64,000 nt of DNA, taken from positions 18,466 through 82,465 of the forward strand of contig CAZLMM010000019.1 of NCBI GenBank assembly GCA_964560495.1. Reading direction: 5' to 3'. The position numbers and the translations under genes are program-made. The number at the start of each line of letters is the position of its first letter. The first letter of the stretch is position 1. This document shows, piece by piece, positions 21,320 to 34,800 of the stretch. The notes under the pieces were generated by a model that saw only the letters and a program-made list of their open reading frames with translations, searched no databases and had not been told where the DNA came from. Source of the stretch: UBA5069 sp964560495 (GTDB lineage Bacteria > Chloroflexota > Anaerolineae > Caldilineales > Caldilineaceae).

Positions 21320-22021
21320 TTGTTGCAACTTACGAATCTGAGCGTCAATTACGGGGAAAGCGTCATCCTGCGCGATGTCAATATAAACGTACCTCCCGGC
21401 GCAGTGGTCTGTCTGCTGGGTCGCAACGGCGTCGGCAAGACCACATTGATGAAGGCCATCATGGGGCTGCTCAAGCCCCAGAGCGGCTCCGTGACCTACG
21501 CCAAACAGCCGGCCACCCAATGGACTGCCAGTCAACGAGCTCGCGCTGGATTTGGCTACGTACCGCAGGGCCGCGGCATCTTTCCGCAGATGTCGGTCTA
21601 TGAAAACCTGCTCATGGGATTCGAGGCGCTGGAAGCACGCAGGGCAACACAAGACGCCCTCGACGAGGTCTACACCTACTTTCCTGTGCTGCGGGACATG
21701 CGTCAGCGGTTGGCAGGAACGTTGAGCGGCGGGCAGCAGCAGCAGCTCGCCTTTGCGCGGGTTCTAGTGCGGCGGCCACAGCTCCTGCTCCTGGATGAAC
21801 CGACCGAGGGTATCCAGCCTTCCATCATGGCGCAGATCGAAGAACTGGTGCTGAAGCTGCACAAGGAAAGCGCGATATCCATTTTGTTGGTGGAGCAGTA
21901 TTTGGATTTTGCTTTGAGCGTCGGCAACTATTTCTATGTTATGGAGACGGGGACGATTGTCATGGAAGGCGCTGCGGGCCAGTTCGACCCAGCTGCCACC
22001 CATGAGTATTTGTCGATCTGA
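21320..22021 (+). CDS. urtE: Urea ABC transporter, ATP-binding protein UrtE
   Basis: 233 residues from a TTG start at 21320 (or 21323), placed by GAAAGGA about nine bases before it; no in-frame ATG fits and the family normally begins LQLTNLSVNYG-like. LivF-type ATPase: Walker A LLGRNGVGKTTLMKAIMG, signature LSGGQQQQLAFARVL, Walker B LLLLDEPTEGIQP, switch LLVEQYLDFA. The open frame extends upstream through the end of urtD and is not coding there. Last gene of the transporter; ureF follows on the other strand. Confidence 0.93.
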   Translation: MLQLTNLSVNYGESVILRDVNINVPPGAVVCLLGRNGVGKTTLMKAIMGLLKPQSGSVTYAKQPATQWTASQRARAGFGYVPQGRGIFPQMSVYENLLMGFEALEARRATQDALDEVYTYFPVLRDMRQRLAGTLSGGQQQQLAFARVLVRRPQLLLLDEPTEGIQPSIMAQIEELVLKLHKESAISILLVEQYLDFALSVGNYFYVMETGTIVMEGAAGQFDPAATHEYLSI

Positions 22022-22104
22022 GCCGTCTGCCCGATTGACGAGTCTCGTTTCAGCGCCGGCGCCACGACGCCACGGGCGCGGAAAACGGTGAAGCAAACCC
22101 CGCG

Positions 22105-22797
22105 TCAGCTGACGAAGAGGCGTACTCCCAGGTGGGGGTGACGCATACTGCCCACCTCGACCAGCGCCGTAAATGCAGGCGGCGCTTCAGTCAGCTCTCC
22201 CACTGTTGCCGCAATGGCCTCGATCTGCCCATAGGTTGCCCACTGAATCGCCGCCGCCTGGTTTTGCCCCAAGGGCATGAGTTTCTGGCAGGCAGCGACC
22301 ACTCCAGCCGTCATCTGGCGCAAAAACGCCGCGACAACGCCTTGCGCATCCACCTCCAGACACCCGCCAATCAGCCCAAACGCGCAGGCATGGTGCACGC
22401 CAACGCTCTCTGCTTCGGCTGCGTGGAGCAGTCTGCGGAGCGTGTCGTCCTCTTCCAGATCAACCCCCAGGTGCAGCAGCCGGTTGCCCAGCTTGAGGCT
22501 GGCCTGGCGGCTTTCACGCGCCATCTTCAACGCTGAGAGTTCATGGTTGAGCGCCAGCCACGCCTCGACCTGCTCCGCAACATGAGACTCCACAGCCAGT
22601 CCATGGCTGCGCCGACAATAGAAAGCCTCCAGCGCGCCTATCTCGGCGAGATAACCCTGAAGAAACTCCGCCAGTCGGGCTGGCGTCAACCAGCCCTCGC
22701 TTACCAGGGTTTCCAGACCAAAAGAGTGCGCCGCACCGCCGATGGGCAGCGCACTGTCGGAAAGATAAAGCAGACGTAACAGCGTAAGCGTCGACAT
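22105..22797 (-). CDS. ureF: Urease accessory protein UreF
   Basis: 230 residues. UreF is the all-helical partner of UreD and the activator of UreG during nickel insertion. Seen: LLYLSDSALPIGGAAHSFGLE (split as LSDSALPIGG and HSFGLE) at the N-terminus, the helix LEAFYCRRSHGLA, and FGLIGGCLEVDAQGVVAAFL in the second half. It lies apart from ureABCDG, beyond the urt operon, and converges with urtE. The ATG at 22797 is preceded by the downstream end region of nothing else on this strand; the giant gene ends 37 bases upstream, so it could be read through from there. Confidence 0.92.
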   Translation of the reverse strand: MSTLTLLRLLYLSDSALPIGGAAHSFGLETLVSEGWLTPARLAEFLQGYLAEIGALEAFYCRRSHGLAVESHVAEQVEAWLALNHELSALKMARESRQASLKLGNRLLHLGVDLEEDDTLRRLLHAAEAESVGVHHACAFGLIGGCLEVDAQGVVAAFLRQMTAGVVAACQKLMPLGQNQAAAIQWATYGQIEAIAATVGELTEAPPAFTALVEVGSMRHPHLGVRLFVS

Positions 22798-22833
22798 TCA
22801 GCGTCACCGTCTCATTTCATTCTGCATCCTACA

Positions 22834-25800
22834 CTACCGCGCGATGAGCGGCAAATAGATTCGTCCTTCAGGCGGCGGAGGTTGATTTCCCCCAACCTGG
22901 ACGACCAGGCTGTCGGTTCCCAGACCGCCGCGGCTGTCGGTCACGACAAGGATGACGGTGTAATCCCCAGCGATGCTGTAGGCGTGGACAGGCGACAGAG
23001 TGCCAGTGATGGTCGTCTTGTCGCCCAAACTCCATTCGATGCTCGTCAGCGGGTCGTCCTCCGGATCGCTGACGATGGCGCTGAATTGCACCGCGATATT
23101 TTCCTGGGCGGTCAGATCTGGGCCGATATTCACAAAGGGCCCTTGATTGACCGCCGCCGTCACGCGTAGGCTGTCTGCGCCGACTGCGCCTCGGCTGTCG
23201 GTCACGATGAGGGTGGCCGTGAAGACGCCCGCCGCATCGTAGCTGTGCGTCGGCGTCAGGCTCCCCATTGCGCCTTCGCCGTCGCCGAAATCCCAGGCGA
23301 TGGACAACGGTGTATCGCCGTCCGGGTCGCTGGCGACGCCGCTGAAGTGCACGACATCATCGACTCGCACGTTCTGATCCGCGCCGGCGTTGACAACCGG
23401 TGGCTGATTGGCGACAACCGTCACGCGCAGGCTGTCCGTCCCGACTGCGCCGCGGCTGTCGGTCACGATGAGGGTGGCGGTGAAGACGCCCGCCGCATCG
23501 TAGCTGTGCGTCGGCGTCAGACTGCCCGTTGCGTCTTCGCCGTCGCCGAAAGTCCAGGCGATGGTGAGCGGCGTGTCGCCGTCCGGGTCGCTGGCGCTGC
23601 CGTTGAATTGCACCATATCATCCACCCGCACACTCTGATCCGCGCCCGCGTTGACAACCGGCGGCTGATTGGCGACAACCGTCACGCGCAGGCTGTCCGT
23701 CCCGACTGCGCCGCGGCTGTCGGTCACGATGAGGGTGGCCGTGAAGACGCCCGCCGCATCGTAGCTGTGCGTCGGCGTCAGGCTCCCCATTGCGCCTTCG
23801 CCGTCGCCGAAATCCCAGGCGATGGACAACGGTGTATCGCCGTCCGGGTCGCTGGCGACGCCGCTGAATTGCACCGCATCATCGACTCGCACGCTTTGAT
23901 CTGCGCCGGCGTTGACAACCGGTGGCTGATTGGCGACAACCGTCACGCGTAGGCTGTCTGCGCCGACTGCGCCGCGGCTGTCGGTCACGATGAGGGTGGC
24001 AGTGAAGACGCCCGCCGCATCGTAGCTGTGCGTCGGCGTCAGGTTCCCCATTGCGCCTTGCCCGTCGCCGAAAGTCCAGGCGATGGTGAGCGGCGTATCG
24101 CCGTCCGGATCGCTGGCGACGCCGCCGAATTGCACCATATCATCCACCCGCACACTCTGATCTGCCCCGGCGTTCACAGTCGGCGTCTCATTGGTGAAGA
24201 TCACGGTGGCGGTGTCGCTATCTCCTGCGCCGCCTGATTGCGCCGCGCCGTTGAGCGTGTACGAGCCAGCCGTCTGCGCAACGACTGTCACGGGCATTTG
24301 CAACACCCCACCGGGCGGCAATGTGACCTGGCTGAGCGGACCGCTGCTCGCCGCGCCAACAATGGATGTGCTCAGGTTGAAAACCGTGTTCACGTTGCCC
24401 AGATTGGTCACGTTCAGGATCGCCTGCGCGCTCATGCTGTCGTCCACGGTTTGTGTTTGCGGTTCCCAGACCACCTCTACGGCTTCATAGCCGGTCAGGA
24501 TCACAGAGATCGCAGCTTCGTCATGGATGCGGGCATCGGCCTGGGAAACCGCCGCCGCGCCCACCAGATAACTCAACGGCGCAAAGCCGTCCAGATCGCT
24601 CACCCGCAACTGGACGATCTGCGATGCGCCCGGGTTGAGACTGACGCTGTCAGTCGAGAAGGCGCCAGCCTGTCCCACAGTGCCGCTGGCTTCCAGGTTG
24701 AACGTATCCGGCGACGCGCCGGTGTTGGTTACCTGAACATCCCACACGCCCTCGTCGCGGGGGTCGAGCATGGCCGGGCCGGAGATGATCTCCACCTGCA
24801 CGCCGCGATCGATCAGCTGCACCATGGCCACATCGCTGCCGGCCAAGACGCCGCTGCTATGCGCGATGGCGCGGGCGAGCACCGGGTAGTCGCCCACGCC
24901 ATCGCCAGTGGGCGGCGTCACCAGTAGTTGCAAATTGATTGCGTCGAAGACAAAAGGCGGCAGGGTAACGCTGTTGACCGGCCCCATATTGTCGCGGATT
25001 TCGGCGCTCCACCCCGTTAGCAGTTCCACTTGCAGATTGAAAGTTTCTACCCGCTCACCCAGATTGCTCACGGTCAATGTGAAGATGGCTGTGCTGCCGG
25101 GACCGGCCGCAACTGGGTCGGGCGACAGGCGCACCGCTGCGCGGACTGTTGCAGTCACTTCGATCACTGCGTCAGCCTGGGCGAATGCGCCGGACGGGGC
25201 GCTGACCGCCACGCTGAAGGGCTGTGGCCCGGGCGACGTAGACGTAACGGTGATGGCATGGGTCGCTGTTGCGCCAGCGGCCACGCTGATGCTGGGAGGC
25301 GCGTCGATCTCCATCAACCCGGTCGGCGTGACTACGTAGGTGCGGGCGACATTCTCATGGTTCGTGACGGCAAGCGTGTAGGTCGCGGCTGCGCCTGGCA
25401 GCGTCGTCTGGCTCGGCGGGCTGATCGTCGCCGAGACGCCCTCGATCACTGCCAGCGACGATTGGAAGCTCTGCATCCCGCCGCTGGAGTTCTCCACATC
25501 CACCAACAGGGGCAGCACATCTGCCTCGGCGTTGGCCGGGACAGCAACCGCAATCGCCACAGAAACGGTTTGTCCTGGCGCAAGTTGTACGCTTGCGGGG
25601 AAGGTCAGCCACTCCGACGGCGCGCCGGCCACCGTGATGATGTACGTGTCGGTTATGCTACCTGGATTGGTCAGCGTCAGCGTGAAGACCGCGGCTCCGC
25701 CGATGACAACCTGGGCGCTGGCCGGCGCAAGCTCGCCTAACCCCTGCGCGGTGACATAGAGCGGCGGCAGCATCAGATGATTGACACCGCTGGGCAGGCG

Positions 25801-28800
25801 ATAGGCAACCTGCACACCTGCGGAAACCTGGCGCGCTTCGCCTGGCCCCAAGCCGGTGAGCAACGAATCGAAACTCGTGGTGATCAGCGGCTGATACCAC
25901 TCCTGGCGATAGTCCCAGGTGTAGGTGGGCGGGCTGCTGGTGAGGGTGATCGACGCGGTTTGGGTGAGCACGGTGACGTTGGGCGCGCCCTGGGTGTAGG
26001 TGAAGGCGATCTGATAGGCCGGCGCTGGGGTGCGTTCGGGCGTTTGCGTGCGATAGGTGTTGTGCAACTGCCAACTGTTCGGCTCGTTGACCGGCGTGCT
26101 CCAGTCATCGTTCATGTTGGTGACATGATAGTTGTGCTGATTCCACATGGGGCGCGAATCGCCCCACACGCCGTCGTGACCGATGACGAAGACGCCGTCC
26201 CAACCGGCTGCGACCACTTCTGCGTAACCATCGCCATCCACATCACCCAGCGTCGGATAGTCCAGCACGGTGCCAGAGCGGGTGGCTGGCTCGTTGAAGA
26301 GGCGCTTGCCGTCGGAGCCGCGGATGACGAGGAAGCCATCGGTGGCGCCATTCCACAACACCTCCCAGACGCCGTCACCGTCCAGGTCTTGGGCAGCCAC
26401 GCCCGATGCGGAGGCCGTATTGTCTTTGACGATCTGCTGCCAGAGCAGGTTGCCGCTGGCGTCGAACACCATCATCAAGTGGTCGAAGAGCACGAAACCG
26501 GCGCTGACCGCTGAGGCGGTGATGACTTCGGGTTGACCGTCGCCAGTCACATCGGCAATGGTGATGTGGCTGGGCCGGTAGAGATCTGTCCGGTTGGTGT
26601 CATAGCGCCAGAGCAGCGAACCATCGGGCCGGAAGGCGTCCACCAGATGCCCCCAGTTGATGATGATCTCCGGGCCGCCGTCGCCATTCAGATCGGCCAC
26701 TGCCGGCGCGCCAAAGACGCCCGCGCCGCCCAGGAAGTTGAGCGTGTCGGTCTGGACATAGCTCCAGGCGAGCTGGCCGCCATTGAAGAAATCGTAGACG
26801 TTGAGCGTCCAGAATTGAGCGACGATGATATCTAACACGCCATCGCCGGTGATGTCTGCCAGCACAGGCACCGTTGCCCATTTGCCGGTTGGTTTGTTCC
26901 AGACGATGGCGCCCTGGTGATCCAGCACGTAGAGCGCGTCTTCCGACGCGGCGATGACAATCTCTGGTTCTGGATCAAGATCAAGATTGCCAACGGTGGG
27001 GCCGCCCCAGCCCAGTTTCTCATTGACGTAATAGGAGACCACCGTCGGGTTGCTCCACATCAGGCTGCCGTCATGACGGAAGGCAAATGTTCCGTTGCGT
27101 CCGCTGACGATGATCTCTGCCTTGCCGTCGTTGTCGAGATCGGCCAGGGCTGGCTCCGCCGCCGGCCCCACCAAATCGCTGTACCATTGGATGGGGTCGC
27201 CGTCGCCGGTGTCTGCGCCATCGCCGCGGTAGACGTAGAGTCGGCCGTTGAGCGACGGCGCGACCAATTCGACCACGCCATCGCCGTTCAGGTCGCCTAG
27301 AGCAACGCTGCTCGCCATGCCGTCGCCATAGGCGGTTGTCACCGGCACGCTGGGCGAGATGTCGCGCCACTCAATCACCGGCGTGTAGCTGGTGAAGTTG
27401 GCAGGGTTGACGTTGAATGCGTCGAGGCGCGCCCGCGAGGGGATGTGCACCTGCACCACGTGCGGCCCGTCGCCCAGGTTGGGGAAGTGCAGAGCGATGG
27501 GCTGATCGGCGTATTCGGCGGTCATGTTGAAGGGGCCATAGACCACGCCATCGATGACCACGTGGAGCGATGTGCCGTCGCGATTGAAGCCAAGCACGCT
27601 CAACCCATCGCCGACAAAGCTGAACCAGGCGTTGCTGTTGGAACTGACGAACGTGTCGATGTAGTCGCCGTCGTACGCGTACTGATTTTCGGCGCGGCCG
27701 AGCCACCACTTGTAGCTGAAGTGCGTGCGTCCGCTCTCGTCGTTCGTGTCCAGATCATACCAGCCAAGGTTGGTTGCCCCGCCACTCCACACGTCAATGT
27801 AATCTGGATAGACTGTTCCGCTGACCACGACCACCGAGATGGTGTGCGTGCCAGTGATCAAGTCGGCGTAGGCAAAGCTCTTGATGCCGTTGACGCCGTT
27901 CGCCGTGCTGACAATGCCTTGCGATGCGCCGTCGATGAAGATTTCCGCCTGACCACTCGTTGTTGTGCTGTGGAAGCCAACATGCACCCAACGCCCGTTG
28001 AAAGCGAGGCTCCATACATTTCCGGCTGTGCTGGTGGTCATGTTGGCCGCGCCACTGCTTGTCCACGGGCCGCCGCCGCCCAGCAAGCTCCAACTCTGGG
28101 GCATCTGCCGATAGGGATGGCCGTTGTAGCGCATGGCAGGGTGATCCTCTTCATGACGCACAATCGCCGGCGCCGCCGGCGGCTCATAGGCCGACCCCAC
28201 CGCCGGGGTGATGAAAGCATCCACGCTGGCGTCATAGCGATACTGGCGGACTTCCATGACGTGCGGCCCGGCGCCCAGCCCGTTGAAGGAGAAGGTGCGC
28301 GTCATTTGTTCCAGTCGGTAGAGGCTCAGTTGACCCTGCGAGACGCCGTCGATGCGCACATCTACCAGGTTATAACCGGGATTTGTCCAGGGCTGATAGG
28401 TGACTGAACCGCCGGTGAAGGGGAACCAGGCTGTGCCATTGCCGCTCGCCGCATATGAGCCGCCGCTGGCCCCGGCGTTGGTCGTGCGTCCCCACGGGTC
28501 GCCATAGAGCACCCGGCTGTTGTTCTCCTCGAACGTCCCATCGGCCAGGGGTTGACCATCCCACACGTCGAAGAAGTCGAGATAGACCCGGTTGTTGCTG
28601 GAATTAGGGTGACGCGTGCCCAACACGGTAATGGTGATGGTGTGGGTTCCCGTGATCAGGTTGTCGAAGTAGTAGCTGGCCGTATCGTCATCACGCGTGT
28701 AGAGATCAACCGTCTTCACCACCGCCCCGTCGATGGCAATTTGCGCCTGGCCGCTGAAGCGATCCGTAGCAAAGCCCACGCCCACCCAACTTCCCTCGAA

Positions 28801-31800
28801 ATCGAAACTGATCGTGTCGTTGGCTGTGAGCGAATAGATGTACTGGCCGTCGCTGACGCGGCTCGTCCCAGCCCGCACCCAGGTCTGCGCTGTTCGAGTG
28901 AAGGGAACCCCATTGTAGCGAATGGCCGGATGGTCTTCTTCATAACGGGCGATGGCCGGAAGCGTCGGCGGCTGGTAACCCGGGCCCACGGCCGGTGTGA
29001 TGAAGGCATCCAGGCTGGCGTCATCGCGATACTGGCGAATCTCCATGACGTGCGGCCCAGCGCCCAGCCCATCGAAGGAGAATGCGCGTGTCGCTTCCGT
29101 CGCGCTGTAGGTGCTCAGCTTGCCTTTAGAGACGCCGTCGATGCGCACCTCGACCGAGTGATAGCTGTTACGCGTCCACGCCTGATAGGTGACCGAATCG
29201 CCGGTGAAGGGGAACCAGGCTGTGCCATTGCCGCTCGCTGCATATGAGCCGCCGCTGGCCCCGGCGTTGGTCGTGCGTCCCCACGGGTCGCCATAGAGCA
29301 CCCGGCTGTTGTTCTCCTCGAACGTCCCATCGGCCAGGGGTTGACCATCCCACACGTCGAAGAAGTCGAGATAGACCCGGTTGTTGCTGGAATTAGGGTG
29401 ACGCGTGCCCAACACGGTAATGGTGATGGTGTGGGTTCCCGTGATCAGGTTGTCGAAGTAGTAGCTGGCCGTATCGTCATCACGCGTGTAGAGATCAACC
29501 GTCTTCACCACCGCCCCGTCGATGGCAATTTGCGCCTGGCCGCTGAAGCGATCCGTAGCAAAGCCCACGCCCACCCAACTTCCCTCGAAATCGAAACTGA
29601 TCGTGTCGTTGGCTGTGAGCGAATAGATGTACTGGCCGTCGCTGACGCGACTCGTCTCTGCCCGAATCCAGCTCTGCGCCGTCTGGGTGTACGGAACCCC
29701 GTTGTAGCGGATGGCAGGGTGGTCTTCCTCATAACGGGCAATACCGCTGATGGGCGGGTCTGGGTCATTGAAGGGCGCCTGTCCAGGTGTTGTGAATTTA
29801 TCGAGGGTTGCATTGTCGCGATAGCTCGACACTTGCAATACGTGCGGTCCGGGGCCGAAGCCACTGTAGGAGAACGTTTGGGTGATAGCCGCAAAGAAGT
29901 TGGCAGGATCGTAGAGGTTGATCATATCCAGGTCGCGACCGTCCACGGATAAGCGCGTCCAACCGCCGCCGTTGTATCTCGCCGCCTGGAAGCCGAAGGA
30001 ATCTCCGCTAAAAGGAAACCAGGCGGTAACCGCTGAGCCGCGGTTGTAGCTGCCGCCGCTGGCGCCGGCGTAAGTGACTGCCGTCCAGCCAGTGCTCAAG
30101 ATCACCCGGCTGTCGTCCTGCTCGAAAGCGCCATCGGCCAGAGCAGAGCCATCGCCGTAATCCACGTAATCGAGCTGCACCCGGTTGCCGGTGGAAAATG
30201 CGCTTCGGCTGCCCATCACCCGCACGGTGAGCGTGTGGCCGCCGCTGCTCATGCCGTCATAGCGGAAGCTGATGGGCAGGTCTTCGCGCCGATAGAGATC
30301 GACGACTCCTTGACTGACGCCGTCGATGAGGATGTCCGCCAGACCGCTGGTCGTGCTGCCCAAAAAGCCCACGCTGACCCATACGCCGGTGAAGGCAAGG
30401 GTGGCCGTGACGTTGGCCGCGCTGTTGTGGTAATAGCTGCCGCCGCTGACGCGCGTCGCATTGACGTTCGTCCAGGCTGCGCTGTATTTGAAGGCAGAGT
30501 CGTTTTGCTCAATGCGCGAGAAGGCCGGTGAGTTGGCTAACGTGGATGCTGCCAGAGTAACATCTTGCTCTTCCAATTGAACAGAGAATTCGGCGCTGTT
30601 CATGACCGCCGGCAGATAAGCCGCCTGGCTGACGGCAGGCGACGTTGCCTCCGCATCGTCGTTGCCTGTATCATTGCTCGCAAGCAGCGGCGCGGCGCCA
30701 GCAGAGCCAAGCAGAGACGGGGCGTCCGTCGAGGTCGCATCGGCGATCTGCGCGTTGTTGGGAGACGTTGGGGTCGTGAGGTTTTGAGGTTGTGAGGGAG
30801 CAGTGATCGCTGAGCGTGCAGTCGTCGCCTGATCGGCGCTGAACGCGTTCGGGCCAAAGGTAGTGGTGACGGCGAGTGCGCTGGTGATGATGGTGGCCAC
30901 TGTCACCATGCCCGGCGCAACCAGCTCGGGCGTCACTGCCTGGCTGATCTGCAGCGCCTGGCCCACGCTGAGATAACCGTAGCCGTAACCGTCAGGGATC
31001 AGCGCGCCATTGCCGTCGAGCAGGGCGACGGTGATGGTGTAAACGCCCTCGCTCCAACTGGAGGTGTCTACGTTGCCCAACAGATAGGCGCGCGGGTTGC
31101 CGGCCAAGACCGTGAGTGGGACGTCGGCGGTGAATTGGATGGCGCCGTTGGGCGCGAAGATGGTCGTGGCCGCCACGCCCGGCTGGGCAACGCCCGACGG
31201 GTTGGCGACGTGTACGCTGAGGGTCGTTGAGCTGACGCCGGTCTCCACAAAGGCCGGATCCGCGATCACTTCCAGCACCTGGACGAACTTGTCCACCACG
31301 TTCAGCCGTGCGCTGGCGGTGCGGCTCATGGGCAGGGTGACGCCGGCTCCCACCGGCTCGACAGTTGCGCCCAGATTGTAGACGCCCAGAGGCGGTGTGT
31401 TGACATTTACCGGTATGTTGACCGTTGCGTCGGGGGCGATGGTCTGGCTGGCAGTCAGGTCGCCGCCGGGGATCCCGCTGACGGTGATAGCGTAGGTCGT
31501 GGTCAGACTGCCCTGGTTGGTCACGTCCAGGCTAAAATTGGCCGAATCGCCCTGCAAGATGGCCTGGACATAGGGGGTGAAGCGGGCGTTGAAGCGACGT
31601 TGCTCCACCTGGCACGAATCGCCGCTCAGGTCGTAGACCGCCGCGCCCAGTTGAACAACGCCGGCCAGAATGTCATCGTCGCTGGTCTGGCTGCCCAAGT
31701 TGGTCAACGCGGCAGAGAGCGGCAGCAGCGTGGGCAGCTCAAAAGGCGAAGCGGCGGCCGCAGCGTAATCACTGACCGATTGACCTGCTGTAACCACCCG

Positions 31801-34800
31801 GTCGCGCAGGGGCAGCGGGCAATCGCCCTCTTCGCACCAATAGGCCAATTCATCGATGGCGACGGCCAGTGAGAGCAGGCTGCTGTGATAAGCCGCAGGC
31901 AGGTCGCAGCGATCGGCTGCCGCAACCACAGCGGCAGATTCCGCCGACACCACCTCCAGATCGGCGACGGCGGTGGGCGTGTACTCTGTGTTGGCGACCG
32001 GACTGCTGAAGAAGAGCTTGACGGTGCGGCGTTCGGGCGCGCCATTGGTGAAGACCGAAATTGGAGCGGTGGTGCTGCCCCCGGCAGGAATCAAAGTCGC
32101 CGCCGGCAGCGCGCCAAAGCTGACCGCGCTGTCGAAGTTATCTGCGCTGGCGGTCACGCCAAAAACACCCGGCGCGTTGCCCACGTTGGTCACGGTCACA
32201 TCATAGGTTGCGCTGCCGGTGCTGGTGATTAACTGGCTGGGCGGTTCGACCTGGACAAAGCTGAAAGGCACGGCCGGCATGACGAACAGCTCGCTGTCGC
32301 TGGCGTTCTGACCCAGGTCGTCGCTCACATTCGCTTGAATCGTGTAGCTCTCTCCAGCCGCAGGAAGATGTCCGGGCGCGACGTAGAGACCGATCTGCCC
32401 GTTGGCGCCGGGCGGCAACTGCAAGGTTGCGTTTGTGCTGCGTGCGCCGGCCAGCAGCGTCCAGCCGCCGGGCAGCCCGCTCACGCTGATCGTGTAGGCG
32501 CGGGCGGTGTTGCCCTGGTTAGTCACCTCGATGACATAGGCGGCGTTGGGAACTTGCGCCTTGCCGGTGTTGATGAAGCCCTGGTTGTCTTGCTCGTTGC
32601 CCATGGGCGTGGTGATGAGCGGGTCGGGGCGCAAGTCGATGGTGAAGCCGTTGTAGGGCAAAATCGTCACGACATGCTCAGCAGTGAGGATCAACGTTGG
32701 GTGGCTCGTAGATTGTATGCTGACGACAACCACATAGTCGCCCGGGGCAGCGCCGGGCTGCGGGGTGACTATCGCGTTGCCTGCATTGTCGATCTGCACC
32801 TGCCAGCCTTCCGGGCCGGCCAGCGTCACGGTGAACTGGTCGGCAAAGGTGGTCGCCAAATCCACATGAAAACTGGCCGCGCTGGTGGGTGCGATGACGC
32901 TGCTGGACGGCGAGAGCGCCAGAGTGAAAAGATGGCCGCTGCCCTGGAATGTAACGCGGTCTGTGGTGGGCATTGTGGCGGTGATGGCAAGCGACCCGGT
33001 GAAATCGGCCAGGGCCAGACCATCGCCCAGGGCAAGTGGCTGCCCGCCCAATGTGGCTACGCCGACCGGCGCAGCGATCTGCACATCGGCCCCGTTGAGC
33101 GTCAGGTTGGCGTTGACGTCGTGATTGATGGCCGTTGCGCCCCCGCTGGCGCCGCTTGCCAGCGGGTCGAGGCCGGCCGCGTAGAAGGAGCGACTGCCCG
33201 CCGCATCCACCTGCGTGAAGTCGGTCTGTAGATCGGCGACGATGCTTTCCGCGCTGAGCGTGGCCGGCTGATTGAGCACCGCGGTGGCAGTAGTCGGCGT
33301 TGTGACCGCAACCGGATTGCCCAGCAGCAGGTCGGGCAGCGGCGGGTCGCCGGAGACGCGCGTCTTGAGATAGGCTTCCATGGCCATGTAGCCGTAATCA
33401 AGATAGCCCTTACTGATTCCGCCGCAGGTCAGCCAATCTTTGAGCAGACAACCTAGACCTTGGTTCATTTTGCCCATGGCATCTTTGACTGGGGTGCCGA
33501 CAATTGGCGCGCCAACCGCCTTACTGAAGTGTTTGAGAACAAAATCCCAGGTGGCTGCCGTTGCCCCGATCATAAAGTCCGAAAGGCGCCCGGTTGTAGT
33601 GCTAAAGATCAGGTTGCCGAAGAACTCGATCAACGCGTTGTGCAGCCCATTCTCCATGACGCCAATCGTCTCGCCCGTGTTGGGGTCGATCTCCCACCAG
33701 CCCAGAGCCGGCGCGCCGTCGATCAATGGCGCAGCAACGGGGATGTTGATAATTTTGCCGGCCAGCGCGGCCGCAGTGATGCGGGCGACGGCTTCGTCGC
33801 CCAGTGGAATGGTGGCCAGCAGGTCGAGATTGTCCGCGCCGATGAAGACGAAGTCGATGCCCTGTTCCGAGGCTGCCTGCATGACGCGGGCGCTGGTCAA
33901 CGCCGACGCGTCGCCCAGCCCGGTGAGCACTTCACCTTCCAGCCACGATTCGTTGATGCCCTTGAAGAGGTTGAAGCCAAAGGTCGCCGGCTCGCCCTGG
34001 CTGGGAAAGGCGATGGCGCGTTCGCTGGTGGTGCGCAGGTCCACGTTGAACTGGATTGTGTCGCTGATCACCTCATGAGAGATGATGACGAGCCGCGGGT
34101 CGTCGTGATAGGCCTTGACGAAAAAGCCCTCCTGGTTGATCTTGCTGGCGCGGTCAGCCAGCTCGGCAAAGGTCAGACTCACAGAGTCGAGAAACAGACC
34201 GAGATTGTACTGATAGCGAGCGCGTATCTGGTTGACTTCGACCTGCTGCTCTGGGGTGAGGGCAGTGAGAGCAGCGAGTTCTTGCATGCGCTCAGAGTCG
34301 GCGGCCAGTTCGCTGACTACGTCGGTCAAGCTGGCGCGGCGCGCCTCGACTGCGCTCAAGGGCACTGCGCCTGGAAAGAAGGAGAGCGAGTAGACATCGA
34401 ATTCATCGAAGACGCCGCTGCTGTTGGCGTCCAGGGCAAAAGTGGGCGAGCCGCCGAAGGTGCGGATATCGTAACCCAGGCGGTCGCGCAGGGTGCGCTC
34501 ATAGGTCGTCACCTGGCCGTCCAGGTCTTCCATCTCAAAAACCAACCACGCGCCGATGATGACAGTAGTTGCCAGCGGGAAGTTGGTCAGGAGTTCCTGA
34601 TAGGGTTCGCCATAGACAAACTGGTCGTTGAAAAACAGGTAGGGCGAGTAAGTGAAGATCTTGTTGGCAAAGACCAGGCCGCCCTGGTTCTGCTCATCCA
34701 CCAAGTTGGAAAAAATGACAGGGCTGGCGGCGATCTCGACGGCGCGGAAGGTATGGTCGAGATAAATCTGCGCTTGCGACTGGGTCGTGAAGGAAAGCTG

